64,000 nt of DNA from Diatrype stigma (lineage: Eukaryota; Ascomycota; Sordariomycetes; Xylariales; Diatrypaceae). The notes beneath the pieces are model-generated. The model was not told where the DNA came from, did not search any database, and was given only the letters and a program-made list of their open reading frames with translations. The translations under genes were made by a program, and so were the position numbers. The stretch is taken from NCBI GenBank assembly GCA_022225965.2, contig JAKJXP020000055.1:247815-311814 (forward strand). Direction: 5' to 3'. Below are positions 33,155-45,815 of this stretch, piece after piece (position 1 is the stretch's first letter; each line of letters opens with the position of its first letter).

Positions 33155-33923
33155 ATGTCTGCTAGCACAAGCAACGACAGCCAAGCCAATCTCTCGCAGG
33201 AGTGGGAGTCGTGGAAGACGCCCGCCGCCAGAGAGGTTGCGCCCGTGCCAAAAGTCGGTGACAAGGCGCCCGTCAACCCGAGCCTGGAGCTGCCCACGGA
33301 CAAGCCCACGATCATTGTCTTCTTGCGCCACTGCGGCTGTCCTTGTAAGTCCCTCCTTCCCTCGTGGTTATACCCCTCAAGACTCTCCAGTCATATGGAT
33401 TTATCTCTTTAAATGATGGGAGTATTATGGCAAAGTTAGCTCACCGTGCCTACCAAAAAAAGTCGCAGAGAAGACGTTCAGGGCGCTCACGGCGCTGTCG
33501 ACAGAGCACACCAGCCAGGTGCACTTCGTGGCGGTGTCGCACTCGTCGGCGGAGGCGACGGAGCGGTGGGTGGTCCAGGTGGGCGGTAACTGGGACGTGT
33601 CCGTGGTCATCGACCACGAGCGCGAGCTGTACGCGCAGTGGGGGCTCGGCGTGTCGACCACCTGGCACGTCCTCAACCCGATGTCGCTCTACCGCACCGT
33701 CCGCCTCGGCAAGGACGAGGGCATCTGGAACCGCCCCACCGAGAGCGGCACCCGGTGGCAGACCAGCGGCGCCTTCGCCATCGCCGCCGACGGCACCGTC
33801 CGCTGGGCCCGCGTCGCCGCGACCGCCGACGACCTGCCCGACCTGCGCGCGGGGCTCGAGGCCGTCGGCGTCAAGCCGAAGCCGAAACCGCCGGCCAGGG
33901 TCCAGACTTCGGGGTTCTTGTAA
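33155..33923 (+). CDS. Peroxiredoxin-like (AhpC/TSA-type, thioredoxin-fold) protein
   Basis: Exons 33155-33344 and 33463-33923 give 216 residues. The thioredoxin-fold core begins with VGDKAPVNPSLELPTDK, then PTIIVFLRHCGCP, and after the intron FAEKTFRALTALS. Across the splice this reads RHCGCPFAEKTF, the signature of the fungal AhpC-TSA_2/PRXL2-like group. The acceptor is the AAG before tcgcag; the next AG would create a stop, which fixes the choice. Later blocks are VAVSHSSAEATERWV and VVIDHERELYAQWGLG. There is no signal peptide, so a cytosolic redox enzyme is likely, but the substrate is unknown. Exon 2 is markedly GC-rich at third positions compared with flanking DNA. Confidence 0.85.
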
Positions 33924-34994
33924 GGAAGGGCCCCGTGACTGCACCGCGGGAGGTCGGCCTTGTGTCATTTCCCTTTTTTTTTTTTTTTTTTTTTTTTTTT
34001 GCCCTTTCTGCCTCTTAGCTTAGCTTAGCTTCTATTCATACATAGCATGGTGGCGAGCGGGACGCCGAACGGAACGGCGGGCTTCTATCGGGGTTGAAGA
34101 TGCGCGCGACAATGCGACGTCTCAAAGTGAGAACCAATTGGCTTCCATGGTTTGCATAGCAGTATAGTGGTGGGGATTAGCAGCTTATCGCATGACCTTC
34201 TAACATCGGGGGGTTATTGAATGCCATCTCCCCTTTTCTCGGCGAAGCCCTGATTGATGTTACGAATAATTTACGAGTTTCAATACGAATTACGAGCTTT
34301 TCTACGAGCTACCCTGCTAGATACGTATTTACTTCATACTTCCTACCCTAACCCCACGGCATGCACGTCACGTACTCCATACAGTAGCATAGCAACCTTA
34401 TTTCTACCAATCTCAGATCTCACCTGCTAGTCCACACGGCATATTCAGAAGGACAACCATGTCCTCGCTCTCGGGATCTAAGTATAGCTTGGATAAGCCA
34501 CAGGCAGTCCATCAAATACGATCAAACGCGAGATTACCGAGACTTCACTTATAGACACGCATTTACCTACTGTTTTACGAATACAATCCACCTTCGTAAA
34601 TAGTACGAGTAAACAAACATAGAAGATGATCCTGAATATGCAGAGATCATGTAGATCCTACACCCAATGCCCAACCACACTGGTTGGTTTGACAATCTGA
34701 GGATCGTAAAAGCTCTACGACGATAGGGTCGCCTCTGACTCGCGCAACAGCGCTAGTTGCCGTTTTTGAGCAGGTGCCTGCCTAGGGACACGGTAGAGAC
34801 TTGGGCCGGTAAATGAATTATGCCGTGATACGAATACGACGACTTAGATAAAAGTGGTGATAAATCCGTCCTCCATGTGGGGGATCAACTTACACGAACC
34901 AGAACATCTTTACTCTATCGGCATCGGCTCTTGAATAAATCCCCCAAAGAAAAAGAAACCACCGGCGGTCTTACTACAGAACCAGCAACTCACC
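33924..34994. other. Intergenic region upstream of the P450 gene
   Basis: It opens with a 27-base T run (33974-34000), then a tagctta repeat. AT-rich DNA follows with no supported gene and forms the P450 promoter. Confidence 0.6.
33974..34000 (+). repeat. Poly(T) run of 27 bases
   Basis: An uninterrupted T homopolymer lies 50 bp after the peroxiredoxin-like stop codon. Its length is likely to vary between strains and to cause sequencing errors. Confidence 0.95.
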
Positions 34995-37033
34995 ATGGCG
35001 CTCGCGGCGCTAGGGTTCGCTAATGTCTTTGTCCTGATTGTCACGTTTGTATGTGCTCTCTTCTCTCATCGCCAGGCCTGTCCGTGGGCGCGGCAGATAA
35101 GGCCCATGGAGGTTCAAAGAAAGAAAGAATCAGAAATCAAAATCAGAAGAAGCTGACAAAAGACCACAGACAGTATTGTACGTCAGCAGCTATGTCGTCT
35201 ACAACCTCTTCTTCCACCCGCTGGCGCGGTACCCGGGGCCGCTCCTCATGCGGGCGACGCGGGTGGCGCTGTCGTACCGGATGCTGAGGGGGACGGCGGT
35301 GTTCGACATGCTGGAGCTGCACCGGCGGTACGGCGAGGTGGTGCGGGTGGCGCCGAACGAGCTGGCGTTCTCGAACTCGGCGGCGTGGAAGGACATCATG
35401 GGCCACCGGGCGCACGGGGCCGACGAGTTCGAGAAGTGGGACGGCTTCTACCGGCCCGTCGAGGGCACGCCGGCCGACATCGTCAGCGCGGGGCGCGAGG
35501 AGCACGCCGCCCTGCGCCGCACCCTCGCCCACGGCTTCAGCGACCGCAGCATGCGCGACCAGCAGCCCCTCATCAAGGGCTACGTCGACCTCCTCATCCG
35601 CCGCCTGCGCGAGAACTCCGACGCCGGCCCCGCGCCCAAGTCCCTCGACCTGGCCGCCTGGTACAACTACACCACCTTCGACGTCATCGGTGACCTGGCC
35701 TTCGGCGAGAGGTGAGTGCAGGGGAACGAGAACACGCAGAGACGTTGCTTCCTCCATTTTATGATGGCTGACGAATAACTTCCTCCAGTTTCGGCTGCTT
35801 GGAGAACTCGGATTACCATGCCTGGGTGAAGACGATATTCCGCATGGCGAGAGCCGGCACGATATTACAAGTCACCAGTTCCTTCCCGCTCCTGAAGAAG
35901 TTTCTGCTATCACTGGTGCCCAAGAGCGCTATGGATGAGCAGAAGAACCATATGGAGTTCACGAGAGCCAAGTTGGAGAGGCGCATGGGCTCGGGCAAGG
36001 AGCGGCCGGACCTGATCGAAGGCCTGTTGAAGAAGCGAGACGAATGGGTACGCTGCTTTACTAACTGCTATGTTTTCCGTCTTCATCGATTCCGACGATC
36101 ATGGTGCTGTTTTGTGCAGTGCAGCTTCATGTAGCTGACGAGGACGGCTTAATCAACTAACAACTCTCACAGGGCCTCACGATGGAGAAGCTCCAGTCCA
36201 ACTGCAGCATCCTGATCATCGCCGGCTCGGAGACCACGGCCACGCTGCTCTCGGGGGTTACCTACTACCTCCTGATGAACCCGGAGGCGATGGCGAAGCT
36301 GACGGCCGAGATCCGCGGCGCCTTCAAGAGCGAAGACGAGATCGACTTCGTGAGCGTGAGCACGCTGCCGTATCTCCTGGCCTGCCTCGACGAGGCCCTC
36401 CGCATGTACCCGCCCGTCCCGGCCGGCCTGCCGCGGGTCGTGCCCAAAGGCGGCGCGAAGATCAGCGGGAACTATGTCCCGGAAGGTGTGAGTAGCCAAT
36501 TAGCCATTCCCCAGTAGCCTCCCGATTCCTCTATCTACTTAGCTTCGCGCTGTGTATCAATCGACGGCAACGGCCCTTGATCCTACCTACACAGACCGAT
36601 GGATTGCTAATGAGGATTACGCTTCGCAATAGACCATCGTGGCCGTTCACCAGTGGGCAATGTATCACAATGAAAAGCACTTCGCCGAGCCCTTCGAGTT
36701 CCGCCCAGAGCGCTGGCTCGGCGATCCCCGTTATGCGAACGATAATCGCGAGGCCTTCCAGCCGTTCCACCTCGGAGCAAGGAACTGCCTGGGCAGAAAG
36801 TAAGACCATCCTTGTGCCTTTCCAGGTTACGGGTTCGTTTTTGCTAGATAGCGTTGCTAACCGTGTCAACTAGCCTGGCCTACGTCGAGATGCGGATTAT
36901 CCTCGCTCGCGTGTTGTGGAACTTCGACATGAAGATCGCGGACGAAAGCAAGGACTGGGTGTCCAAGCAGAGGGTCTTCAACCTGTGGGATAAGGGCCCT
37001 CTGCGCGCCTTCTTGACTCCTGTTTCTCGTTAG
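34995..37033 (+). CDS. Cytochrome P450 monooxygenase, CYP65-like
   Basis: Six exons (34995-35048, 35170-35711, 35789-36047, 36173-36487, 36633-36799, 36874-37033) join in frame to 498 residues. The N-terminal membrane anchor MALAALGFANVFVLIVTFTV places it in the ER, with the proline hinge FFHPLARYPGP next. The I-helix reads AGSETTAT, the ExxR motif is EALR (LDEALRMYPPVP) and the PERW motif is present. The haem loop FHLGARNCLG fits FxxGxRxCxG with the cysteine ligand. All catalytic landmarks are intact. The overall pattern (NYVPEGTIVAVHQWAMYHNE; NLAYVEMRIILARVLWNFDM) resembles the CYP65 family, which includes trichothecene C-15 hydroxylases, but the substrate cannot be inferred. No polyketide, terpene or peptide synthase gene lies nearby, so a role in a secondary-metabolite cluster is not supported in this window. 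Confidence 0.92.
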
Positions 37034-40000
37034 GAAGCACATATTGCTGGGGGCTCAGTGTGTGAGGTTATTGTTTTTGTGTACTGTGATACTGGGTTTC
37101 TACTGGATATATATTTGCGTGCAGTCTGAATCTCTTTTATTCCCCCTCCCATTTATATAGGAGTCTCCCCTCCCGGAACGTCCCTGAGCTTGAGAATACC
37201 CCTCTTTAGACTATCCTTTGGAAGAAATGAATCGATATGAATGTATAAAGTCCACATCTTGGGAATTGGTTTGTTTGCGATGGATAGTCATCTCGCGCGC
37301 TGAACCAACAACATCACTACCTACATAATGATTTCATAGATACCTTCTCAGTACAGTATACCATTGCCTATGAAGACGCCCTACGCACTTGGCCTTAGCG
37401 CTATGGCCCATGACGAAGTAGTTCCCCATCTCATGGGTATCACACCGGCATCAGAGGGTAGGAATCCAGATGCATACAAATCTAGATAGCTACATCACGA
37501 CAGCAATGAATATATAATACCTATGCCTAGTACGTAGGGCCCAGCCACTTTACACACATACACACAGTTGACCACACAGCTAGGACTATGATGGGAAGAT
37601 CAAGACAATGATTACATTGATTCTGACCTGGCCTAGGTGGCTCAGCTGCTCTGCGAGGCTAGCAGCTTCATCCTACGCTGGGGTCACTACACGCCAGTGG
37701 TAGCGGGAGAAAGTGTTGAAAGACAACAAGCCTCTTGGAGTGGATCAACCAGGACAGGGACTGAAGTCCCCATGCCGAGACAAGGACCACCCAGACAGCA
37801 GGGTCAGGTTTGCGGGTGAATCCGCTGGCAAACACCTTTGTTCAATCTATAGCCTTAGCTGATGGTAGCTAGCAAGCTTCCTAGACACCCACATAGTATA
37901 GGACTCAACTACTCCCTTGTGCTGTCTGAGCCTTGAAATGACAGCTTTCGAGTCGGAAAACTACATGATCATGGCGGACTATTCGGAACTTGGGTGCTTT
38001 CCCCCCTCACAACTCACAAGCTGGGGGTTCCGTTGGGGGCCGTAGCTAACACGGTGGACGGGATACCGCAACTCCCCCGCTGGACAAAGCTAGAACTATC
38101 ACCACACTCACCACCATGTGTATGCAAGTTGGTTTTGGAAGTGAGGCTAACGAGGATGTACCTACTATTCTCGGAGTATAGTCGCTGGCGAGAACATATC
38201 TCTTTGTTTCCCAAGCTCCGTGTGTGCCAGCCAAGCTGTCTAACAAGGTAGTTTCCGGTCCCCCCTTTCTCCTTCCCCCTTTCCCCAATAAGTTGCTGCG
38301 GACACATCCGGTCATGTGTATGGTAGGTTAGACCAACGGGTGTGGCAAGGTAGGCAAGACCTTCGGGGTAGTGAGCTCGGGAGGGGGGTGGGCAGAGGGA
38401 GAGACCTGATGGCTTCAGAAGTTTATTCTGTTGGTCTCCAAGGAATTCATCATTCATCGCTTACCTCAGCCCACCATGGTAAGGGCAGTCAGAGGAGTTT
38501 TTTGTCCAGCTATCAGCAGGTCTAGTGAAGCTTCTTCTCGATATTACCTCCACCCGGCTCGGAGCGGAAGAACAGCTCCTGCCAAAGCCCCAAAGTATAT
38601 GCTTTCCGGTGACGAAATAACTATACATCGCGGTGACAAGATGAAGAACAAGGAGCATGTACCAACCCCCCACCACCCCAACCACCTTGATGCGCTCTGC
38701 CATATTGGAAGGCCGAAGCGAATGGGTGGGCTTTTGAGTACGGGGTGCGGGTGGATGACCTCAGAAAAGGCATAATAGCCTTGGAGTCAAAAGGGGAGAA
38801 CGGAACACCGCATCGAAGACACCACGGCAAATGCTGCTTAGATAATGAATGCTATAGCAACGACGGAGCTTATTCCGGTAGAAAGTCTAAGGCGAGCCCG
38901 GCTCTATGTGGCGAACTTTGGCTTTCCCCCGATATACGACGGACCCGCGCATCGGAGCACGTCATAGTTAGGTTCGTGGGATATCATATAGGTATATCGT
39001 GTGCATGTTTGTCCAAGCCGTCTCTTATACACCTCCGGTAGTGCTGGAGATTCGGTGACTGAGTTGATGCCAAGCCAACGCGGATAGCCCCTGAAAAGTA
39101 TAGGGGTCAGATATCCGGAAAGATGAGCGTAACAACAGGTGGCAGCCTGTCATCTTATATAAACATTTGACTATTGAACTCAACACACTCTAACCGGCAT
39201 GTGATCCCAACGAAATGGTCCAAAAGCTCCGAACTAATCTACCTAGGTCTGAAACATTAGAGTTCCGTCCTGCTGGTTATATCGAAAATAGGTATTGGTG
39301 GCTCAAAGCTGTCTTAGAGCCAGAGAGATTGAGTATTAATCGAACAATAAAGTTCAGGCAGGTGTTCACGCGCCCAAGTTACATAAGCTAGTGTGCGTTG
39401 TTGTATCAGTACCAGCTTGCCAAGGTGCTTGCCGCATGTCTCAAGATTGTACAGTTGCTGATGTTTCTCTACATCCGTATTTGCTTTGAAGTACATCAGG
39501 GAGTGATAGCACTACCTGAACCTAAGTGGAAATATCGTGACTAAGACATGACGTCGCCACGTGGGATGTCGCGCTGCGATACAGCGCATGAAAAGATGTT
39601 GTCTAGATCCCGTGACCTCCGGGCTACCAAGCTAACCTGTCGATTCTAGAACGACTATGCATTGTCATTGAGTTCTTTAGTGCCGGAGCCGCGGTGGCGG
39701 ATGTCACCTAGACCGCGGGATATTAATCTATAATGTAATTGACCACTAGAATCGAAAGATGTGATTACGGAGTAACAACCCCTAAGGCCAACAGCATGTC
39801 TGCCACGCTTAGGAAGCATCCAAGTCATAGGTGGCGGCGTCGGGGTCCTTTCCAAGGCATAGCCAGAAGTCCATGACGCATTCTTAAGGGCGCATTACCG
39901 GTCAATCTTGTCAACGGTAGCCGTTCGGAGAAATCACAACTGCTGCTGGGTTCAAGGTTCGAAAAACCATGCGGAAGGAAGGCTTGCCCCGCGGGTAAGG

Positions 40001-40912
40001 ACCCGGTCGACCGGCTGCGGAGCACCTTGCGTCAACTCGGGGGGAAAAAACAAGACGGGCCTATAGCAACGAATTAGTGGCAAGGTGGCTGCCTCACGCA
40101 CCAAGGATGTGGGATAAGGATGTCCCATGCGCAGATCTGTATACTCGAATGTGACCAGGAGCTTTGAAAAGGACTTTTGTGAGCAACTTACGTAGCCTGG
40201 ACGAGATGGGTCCCCAGTGTCGTGGGTACATACCTCACTCACCCAACGTGATGTTCGGGATGACTCTCGGCTCCCGATGATGGCATGACATATCATAGAT
40301 ACCTAGCTCGAAGAAGGCGGCCCCGGGCCTCGCTTAGCGATAGTCGATAACTTTAGATTCTAGTCAAAGCCAAACGTGAAAACGGGATCTGTGCGTTGTG
40401 GCTTTCGCCGAACAGATGCTGTCACTGCATTGCGTGCGTGTGTGGCCTTCCTTCCCTCCCTTGCTAGGAGAGGATAAACAGCGTTAGTTAGCGATTGATA
40501 TGACAGCGACGGGGGAATATCCATGCACTGCCCTGCCCTGCCCTGTCCTGCCCTTGCATGGACCCCGTGGCTCCTCGGCAACGGTCAAGCATGGGATCAC
40601 CCCAACGAAGGCGTTCGTCGACGACGGCGACGGCGAACGCTCGCATAACCGAGAGATCGCGAAGTGCTCAGGTCCCATCGGCCTAGCGCCCTTCTAGATC
40701 CTCAAGCATTTATGCCGAAGATACTGCCAAGCAGCCGTCACAGGGCGTGGGACCCACTCTCCCATCGGGTTGAACAGGGGGTCCCGCCGGTTTCAGATGA
40801 CGATCTCCCCTCCGCCGGCGGCGGCGGTATACCCTTCCCGACTAGCGGCAGGCGGACCCTGGGCGGGGGGGGCCTCGAAGGATCTGACAAGCAGCGAGCA
40901 AAGTTTGGTTCC
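37034..40912. other. Gene-free stretch between P450 and the Tc1/mariner element
   Basis: About 3.9 kb without a supported gene. Short frames exist on both strands but have no family features. A CCTGC repeat lies at about 40528-40555. A patch on the minus strand near 39600-39650 vaguely resembles a tRNA arm but lacks a full structure. Confidence 0.55.
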
Positions 40913-40914
40913 TA

Positions 40915-42432
40915 CTATGGTGTTGGGGGTATTTCTTAAGACATTGTCAGGTTTTGCATTAATGAGCCCACCTAATCTAACCTAACCAAGAATTGGTGCA
41001 ATTTGCTAATACTTCTAATAGCCCCTCACTTCTTCCCCTCCATACAACAAAAAATCAACAATTATCAAAACAATTTAAAGTTATTTACAATCAATGCCTT
41101 ATATGCCCTCCTTAGGCATCGATAACGGCCTAACATCGTACTGGCATCTCTCGCAACAAATCCATCAAAAATTCTTCCGACACGGCATCCCAGGCTTCCT
41201 TTACCCATTTCCGAAGGTTATCGTAAAATGGCTTCTCAATAATACCATACTTTTCTTCGATATAATCCTTCATCCAATTCCATACCGTCTCGATGGGATT
41301 CAAATCGGGAAAATATAGGAGCCACGACATAACAATAACCCCTCGAACGGACAATTCCTCCCTTAACGATGCCGCCGCATACCCGGAGGCTCCATCATGC
41401 ATAAAAATCAGGTTAGTAATCCCCTTTTCCTAAACCATCAATTAAAGGAATTCATCAATAATAGGGATCGTATGTTATTAATAAGTATCGGCATTAATTC
41501 TGCCCCAATCCTTTTCCCAGAAAATCCCGGTTCCTTTCCCGGTCGCACCGGAAAAGCACCCCCACCACATCCAGCCCCCTTTCCGCTAATGACGCTCTAT
41601 AACACAGATATCGTCCCATTCCTCCCCTTAACGGCGCGTTACGTATTATTTCCGATAATGACCTCCAGTTATCCAGGTTTCGTTAAACCAAAGTACACGG
41701 CACCAGTCGTCCCAGGTCCAATTAATATGCTCCATTGCCCAGGCAAGCCGTAGCCGTCTATTCTTCTCGGTCAAAGGGGGCTTCCGTCTAGCAATACGTC
41801 GTCGGAATCCTAGGCAACGGAAGGTCTCCCGAATTACGTACATACCGAAAACCCCTTAGAACAAGCGCAAGGATAATTCCAACCAACTCATACGACGGCT
41901 TTCCTTCGAAAAAACAACGAATTCGACGAATTCTTCTTCTTAATCTTTATTCATTTTACGGTTACATCCGGAACGCGGCTTAAAAGCAACGGTATCGGCA
42001 ATACAGGCGTTAGCAATTTGGAACTTAATATAACCGGTAACAACTTTAATCTCATTATAACTTATACGCCCGTCAAAATAAAAGATACAAACGCGTGCCC
42101 GTTATTCAGCAATTAAATGGGCGATATAGCAGCCTCGAGGGCGTCTAATACGCTTGGCTAAAGGTTTAAATATTGTAACAGCCGTAAAAGGGCTTATAGA
42201 AGCTTTAGAAAATTCCATTATATAATACTGTTACAAAGGCTAGCGATAACTTCAAAAAAAAAACGATGGTTACAATATAACGTTACAATGCAACGTTGCA
42301 TTTCGCGTCGAAAAGGGTTATGTATCGCGTTGGACACCCTGGTATAATCTATACCTAATTTGTATGGTGCGGCCACTAGGGCACCCTGCGCGGTACATGA
42401 CAGTGTCTTAAAATCTATGCCCGATACCATAG
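40915..42432 (-). mobile_element. Decayed Tc1/mariner transposon with terminal inverted repeats
   Basis: The ends are inverted copies of each other: from 40915 ctatggtgttgggggtattt, and from 42432 on the minus strand ctatggtatcgggcatagat. Both run on to tcttaagacattgtca and ttttaagacactgtca. TA dinucleotides flank both ends (40913-40914 and 42433-42434), the expected target duplication. The 1.52-kb size suits a one-gene Tc1/mariner element. The minus strand inside encodes transposase in one frame broken by stops, so the element cannot move by itself. Confidence 0.85.
41130..41843 (-). pseudogene. Tc1/mariner DDE transposase remnant
   Basis: One frame on the minus strand gives recognisable transposase blocks separated by stop codons. 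Blocks include KNRRLRLAWAMEHINWTWDD, VLWFNETWITGGHYRK, GGWMWWGCFSG and IFMHDGASGYAAA. The last clear block is LLYFPDLNPIETVWNWMKDY. This is the DDE_3 catalytic core; the Asn-Glu of FNE stands where many elements have DE, and the second aspartate is in MHDGA. Most stops are TAA, TAG or TGA where glutamine or arginine is expected, which fits C-to-T change by RIP. The N-terminal helix-turn-helix part upstream of about 41850 is too damaged to read with confidence. Confidence 0.85.
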
Positions 42433-45400
42433 TAGCCACCGCAATTCCTCGTGTTGGCTGCATTGGGTTCATTAATATACAACCTAGGCGCATGCCGTAG
42501 TTAACTATAGCGTCGTCGTAGTTATGTGGGATAGACAGACAAGCCACAGACAAAGTGAGTGGCTAGCCCTGACAAGTGAATTTGGATCTAGATTATGTAC
42601 CTTAATGCGATGTCGAAACATCAAGGTAGTTAGTATTAACCCATTACTTAAGGAGATGGGGCTCATTTCGACTACGGACGGGTTAGCAAGGAGCCAGGAT
42701 CCCTCTATATCGATAAGCGTATAAAATACACCCGAAAGGGTGGTAGGCGAAATCGAGCCCTCGGAGGATTACTTCGGAGACACCCAACAAAAACAAAAGG
42801 TAGGTACTTCGTAGGCGAAATATTTGACCACGCCAGATCTAAGACACATGCTGCCTTTTCCCGTCAAAGTTTCAGGAGCACGGTTCGTCAACAATCAGGT
42901 AGTAAGTACGAATACGCACACGAGTACTCCAAGTTATCAAAGCGTCGTAGGTATTTTCCCAGCGGGAGGAGCCCACTCTGCCACTACAGCCGCTTTGGGA
43001 AAACAATTCGAGGCAGGGTTGCCAGCCACGATCCATGGATTTCGCTCTCTCCAAGGCCCGTGTATGTGGTGGATGTGGTGGAAGTTGTGGATGTGAGCCG
43101 GGGTTGTAGCTGCGAGGTTCTGGAAAAAGGCTGAAACAAGCCGATCTCTTACTAGCCTTCTTACTAGCCTGGAGGCAAGTAGTACCGAGATGTGAAACGA
43201 GGAGACACTAAGAGCTATGACCAAGCGCCGACATGCTACTAAGCAAGCTAATTAACTCTAAAAGGTCACGTCCACCATGGATTCGCGATTATTAGCGACT
43301 TCGTACATGACCGAACCAGGAAATCGACAGGATGTTCTGACCAGTAGCAGGCCAGTATCGTTTCGAGGGTTAACGACGTAGATGTAGGAGTGGCAGGAGC
43401 AGTAAAGTAGCAGCAGTAGAGGAACACCTCAAACAACCCTTCCTGGTCGGTTGATGCCAAATACGACTTACCGAGTAAATCCTTCGAAGCGTATTTATTG
43501 CAGTTCTCAGATGTGAAGCTATCCCAGAGGAAGGTGTGGCTACTTACTCGCATTGCCACTTACTGTATATCCTGAAGCAAGCGCATCTATTAGGATCCTA
43601 AGAAACGAGACCCTTATTGATTCGGTTCCTTGCCGGACCGTCCCATCATCCATGGATGCCGATGCCGATGATGACGATGGTATACCTACTTAGCCAGGGA
43701 GACGGCCTTGCTGCGGGACTACAGAGTAATAGCACGCGCATCTTATCATGTATGTCCAACACCAACCCCGCGATGTCACTTGTCAGACGTCTTGCCGATG
43801 TGGCCATGCCCTGATTCAGCCTAGCAGTCGATGTGTATACAGTAAGTGCTTCAGGACATCTTACCAGCCATAGCTTATATCGAGCTACAGTATGTATGCC
43901 TATACATAGGATCATCATAAGCACCGAAGTCTATTACCCGAGTGCTTATGCGGGCGCGCTGAAGAACAACAGAGCCTCTTTGGCAGCCATGATGAGATTG
44001 AAAGCGACTTCCTTCAACGAGAACATAGGGGTTATTAGACAAGATCTTGCTTTCCATCAGCAGCCGATCCGAACCTATGCGTGTAGCCGCCGGCTTTATT
44101 AACGATCTCGGAAGACACTACCTTTGCCGCTAGAGCGGGTCGGTAAATGGCTGTCAAGCACTTTATCCCAAACCCTACCACGGTCTAACCGTAGGCCGCA
44201 GTGGAAGTTGGCGTTGTATAGGTAGGTAGGTAGTGATAGCCACGCGCCCAGACACTGCCTTTGCCCTGGCCCCTAGTCTGAAGTCGTGCAGGATAAACTA
44301 TGGCTAGGTAGCTAGGGAGAAAGCTAAAGAGAAAGCCAGTCCCTATACCTCGTAGTATAGTCAAGGTGTTGAGCAATCCAGCGATAACTCCGGCCTGGAC
44401 CCTGTTACGGTCGAATGGTGACCCGAGATAGATAGATAGATAGGGTGCGTTCCCCTTTCGGCCATTTCATCCCTGGCAGGATTCGTTCTGGAAGACCAAG
44501 AAGATGCGTGTGATGAGGAGGCCGTGTTTCATCTCCCAAAATAGGCAGGTACGCTAGACCTCACGAACTTGCACCAAGAGCCAGCCCATGGCGGCTGTTT
44601 CAGATGGTTTTTGGCCTTTCCCTCGAGGCCCTTTTTGTACTTTTATGTGCGCGATTCTGCCGAGTGATGGATCGTCTTTCGGCAGGTTCCCCTAGTCGAG
44701 AGCGCAGCAAGCCAAGCAACACGACCCTGTGCCGATTAGCCTCCGTGATGGATCCCACGTCGCATCATATGTCGTCAACTACTACCCCGACGTTGATGTC
44801 TAGCATGCAGTGTCTTTGCGCTTCTTTGCCCAGGCACACCAATGAGAGGCGGCTGCGAGCCTCTGCATGATGTGTCTAACGCTTCGTCGCCTTGGCAGCA
44901 GACATGTCTCATGAGGGAACACTAAGCTGCGGGAGCGCCAGTGCGGTGGAATTGGCCCTTGAGATGTTTCATGAGCTCGAGTCTCTGCCGTTTCAACATC
45001 TCCCATCACAGGTGTGCGGCGGTCTCTATAAGCAGATGTATATTCCGGTCCACTTGAACCGAAGCAGCAAGGTCATATTCGGCGTGTGAATTTTGGCTCG
45101 GTAGGCAAAAGTGAGGTGGTAGGTCTGACCAACTTCGCATACTAGGGGACCAGGTTTGGCACAGCGTAGCAGCGCAAGGATATGGCAATTGACTCTGGTT
45201 GTTGCTGAGATAGTGTAGAGTATAGTAATATGGTAATATAGCAACGGCAATATAGTAATCAGAGCAGAGCTACTAACTAAGCGTTAACTTTAAGCAGCAG
45301 CTGTCGGCCGCGGAGGGCGACGATTGATAGGCAATATGCGTAGATCTGATAGGCAGCATCCTGGTACCCCACGTTTTCTTTAAGAGACACACGCTATTGC

Positions 45401-45679
45401 ATTATAAGCTCTGTATTATATGGCGGCTTTGATGATGAAAGCCCCTGATTGGAAACATCTTGGCCTTGAGAACGCTCTGGTGGGGGATTCGTGATAGTTA
45501 TGAGTCGCCTATCGATTTGGCTCAAGCTTTAAGCACGCAGTCACGAAAAACCAGCCAATAAAGTTGAGCATTTCCGGCTATTGGGCACACCGCCATCGCC
45601 TTGTGCAAGTTTGGGATACCAACCGAGCCGCCGGGCCCTTGGTTGGGCCTCCAGGTTATGCGGCCGGCGTGGCATTTGC

Positions 45680-45815
45680 GGAAAGAGATAAGTAGCCATT
45701 CGAGTGGGAGGCCAGCAAGTCAGACCAACGAGATGCGAAGCGGCAGCTTGACCAGGTAGCTAACCAGGTGGTTTACCAGGAGGCGTTGAAGAAACAAGGA
45801 AAATCTATTTTTATC
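45680..45815 (+). pseudogene. Possible coding relic, unknown family
   Basis: A plus-strand frame reads FAERDK, a TAG stop, then PFEWEASKSDQRDAKRQLDQ and VANQVVYQEALKKQGKS. The composition is that of a charged helical protein and differs from surrounding noncoding DNA. There is no start and no recognisable domain. It could be the remains of a gene or transposon, or chance. Confidence 0.25.

Noticed and set aside
34995..37033. P450 as part of a secondary-metabolite cluster
   Set aside because: Neighbours are a peroxiredoxin-like gene, DML1 and empty DNA; no backbone synthase, transporter or pathway regulator is present.
39601..39650. tRNA gene on the minus strand near a TTAGCTTGGTAG word
   Set aside because: Only a vague A-box-like word and no pairing acceptor, anticodon or T stems.
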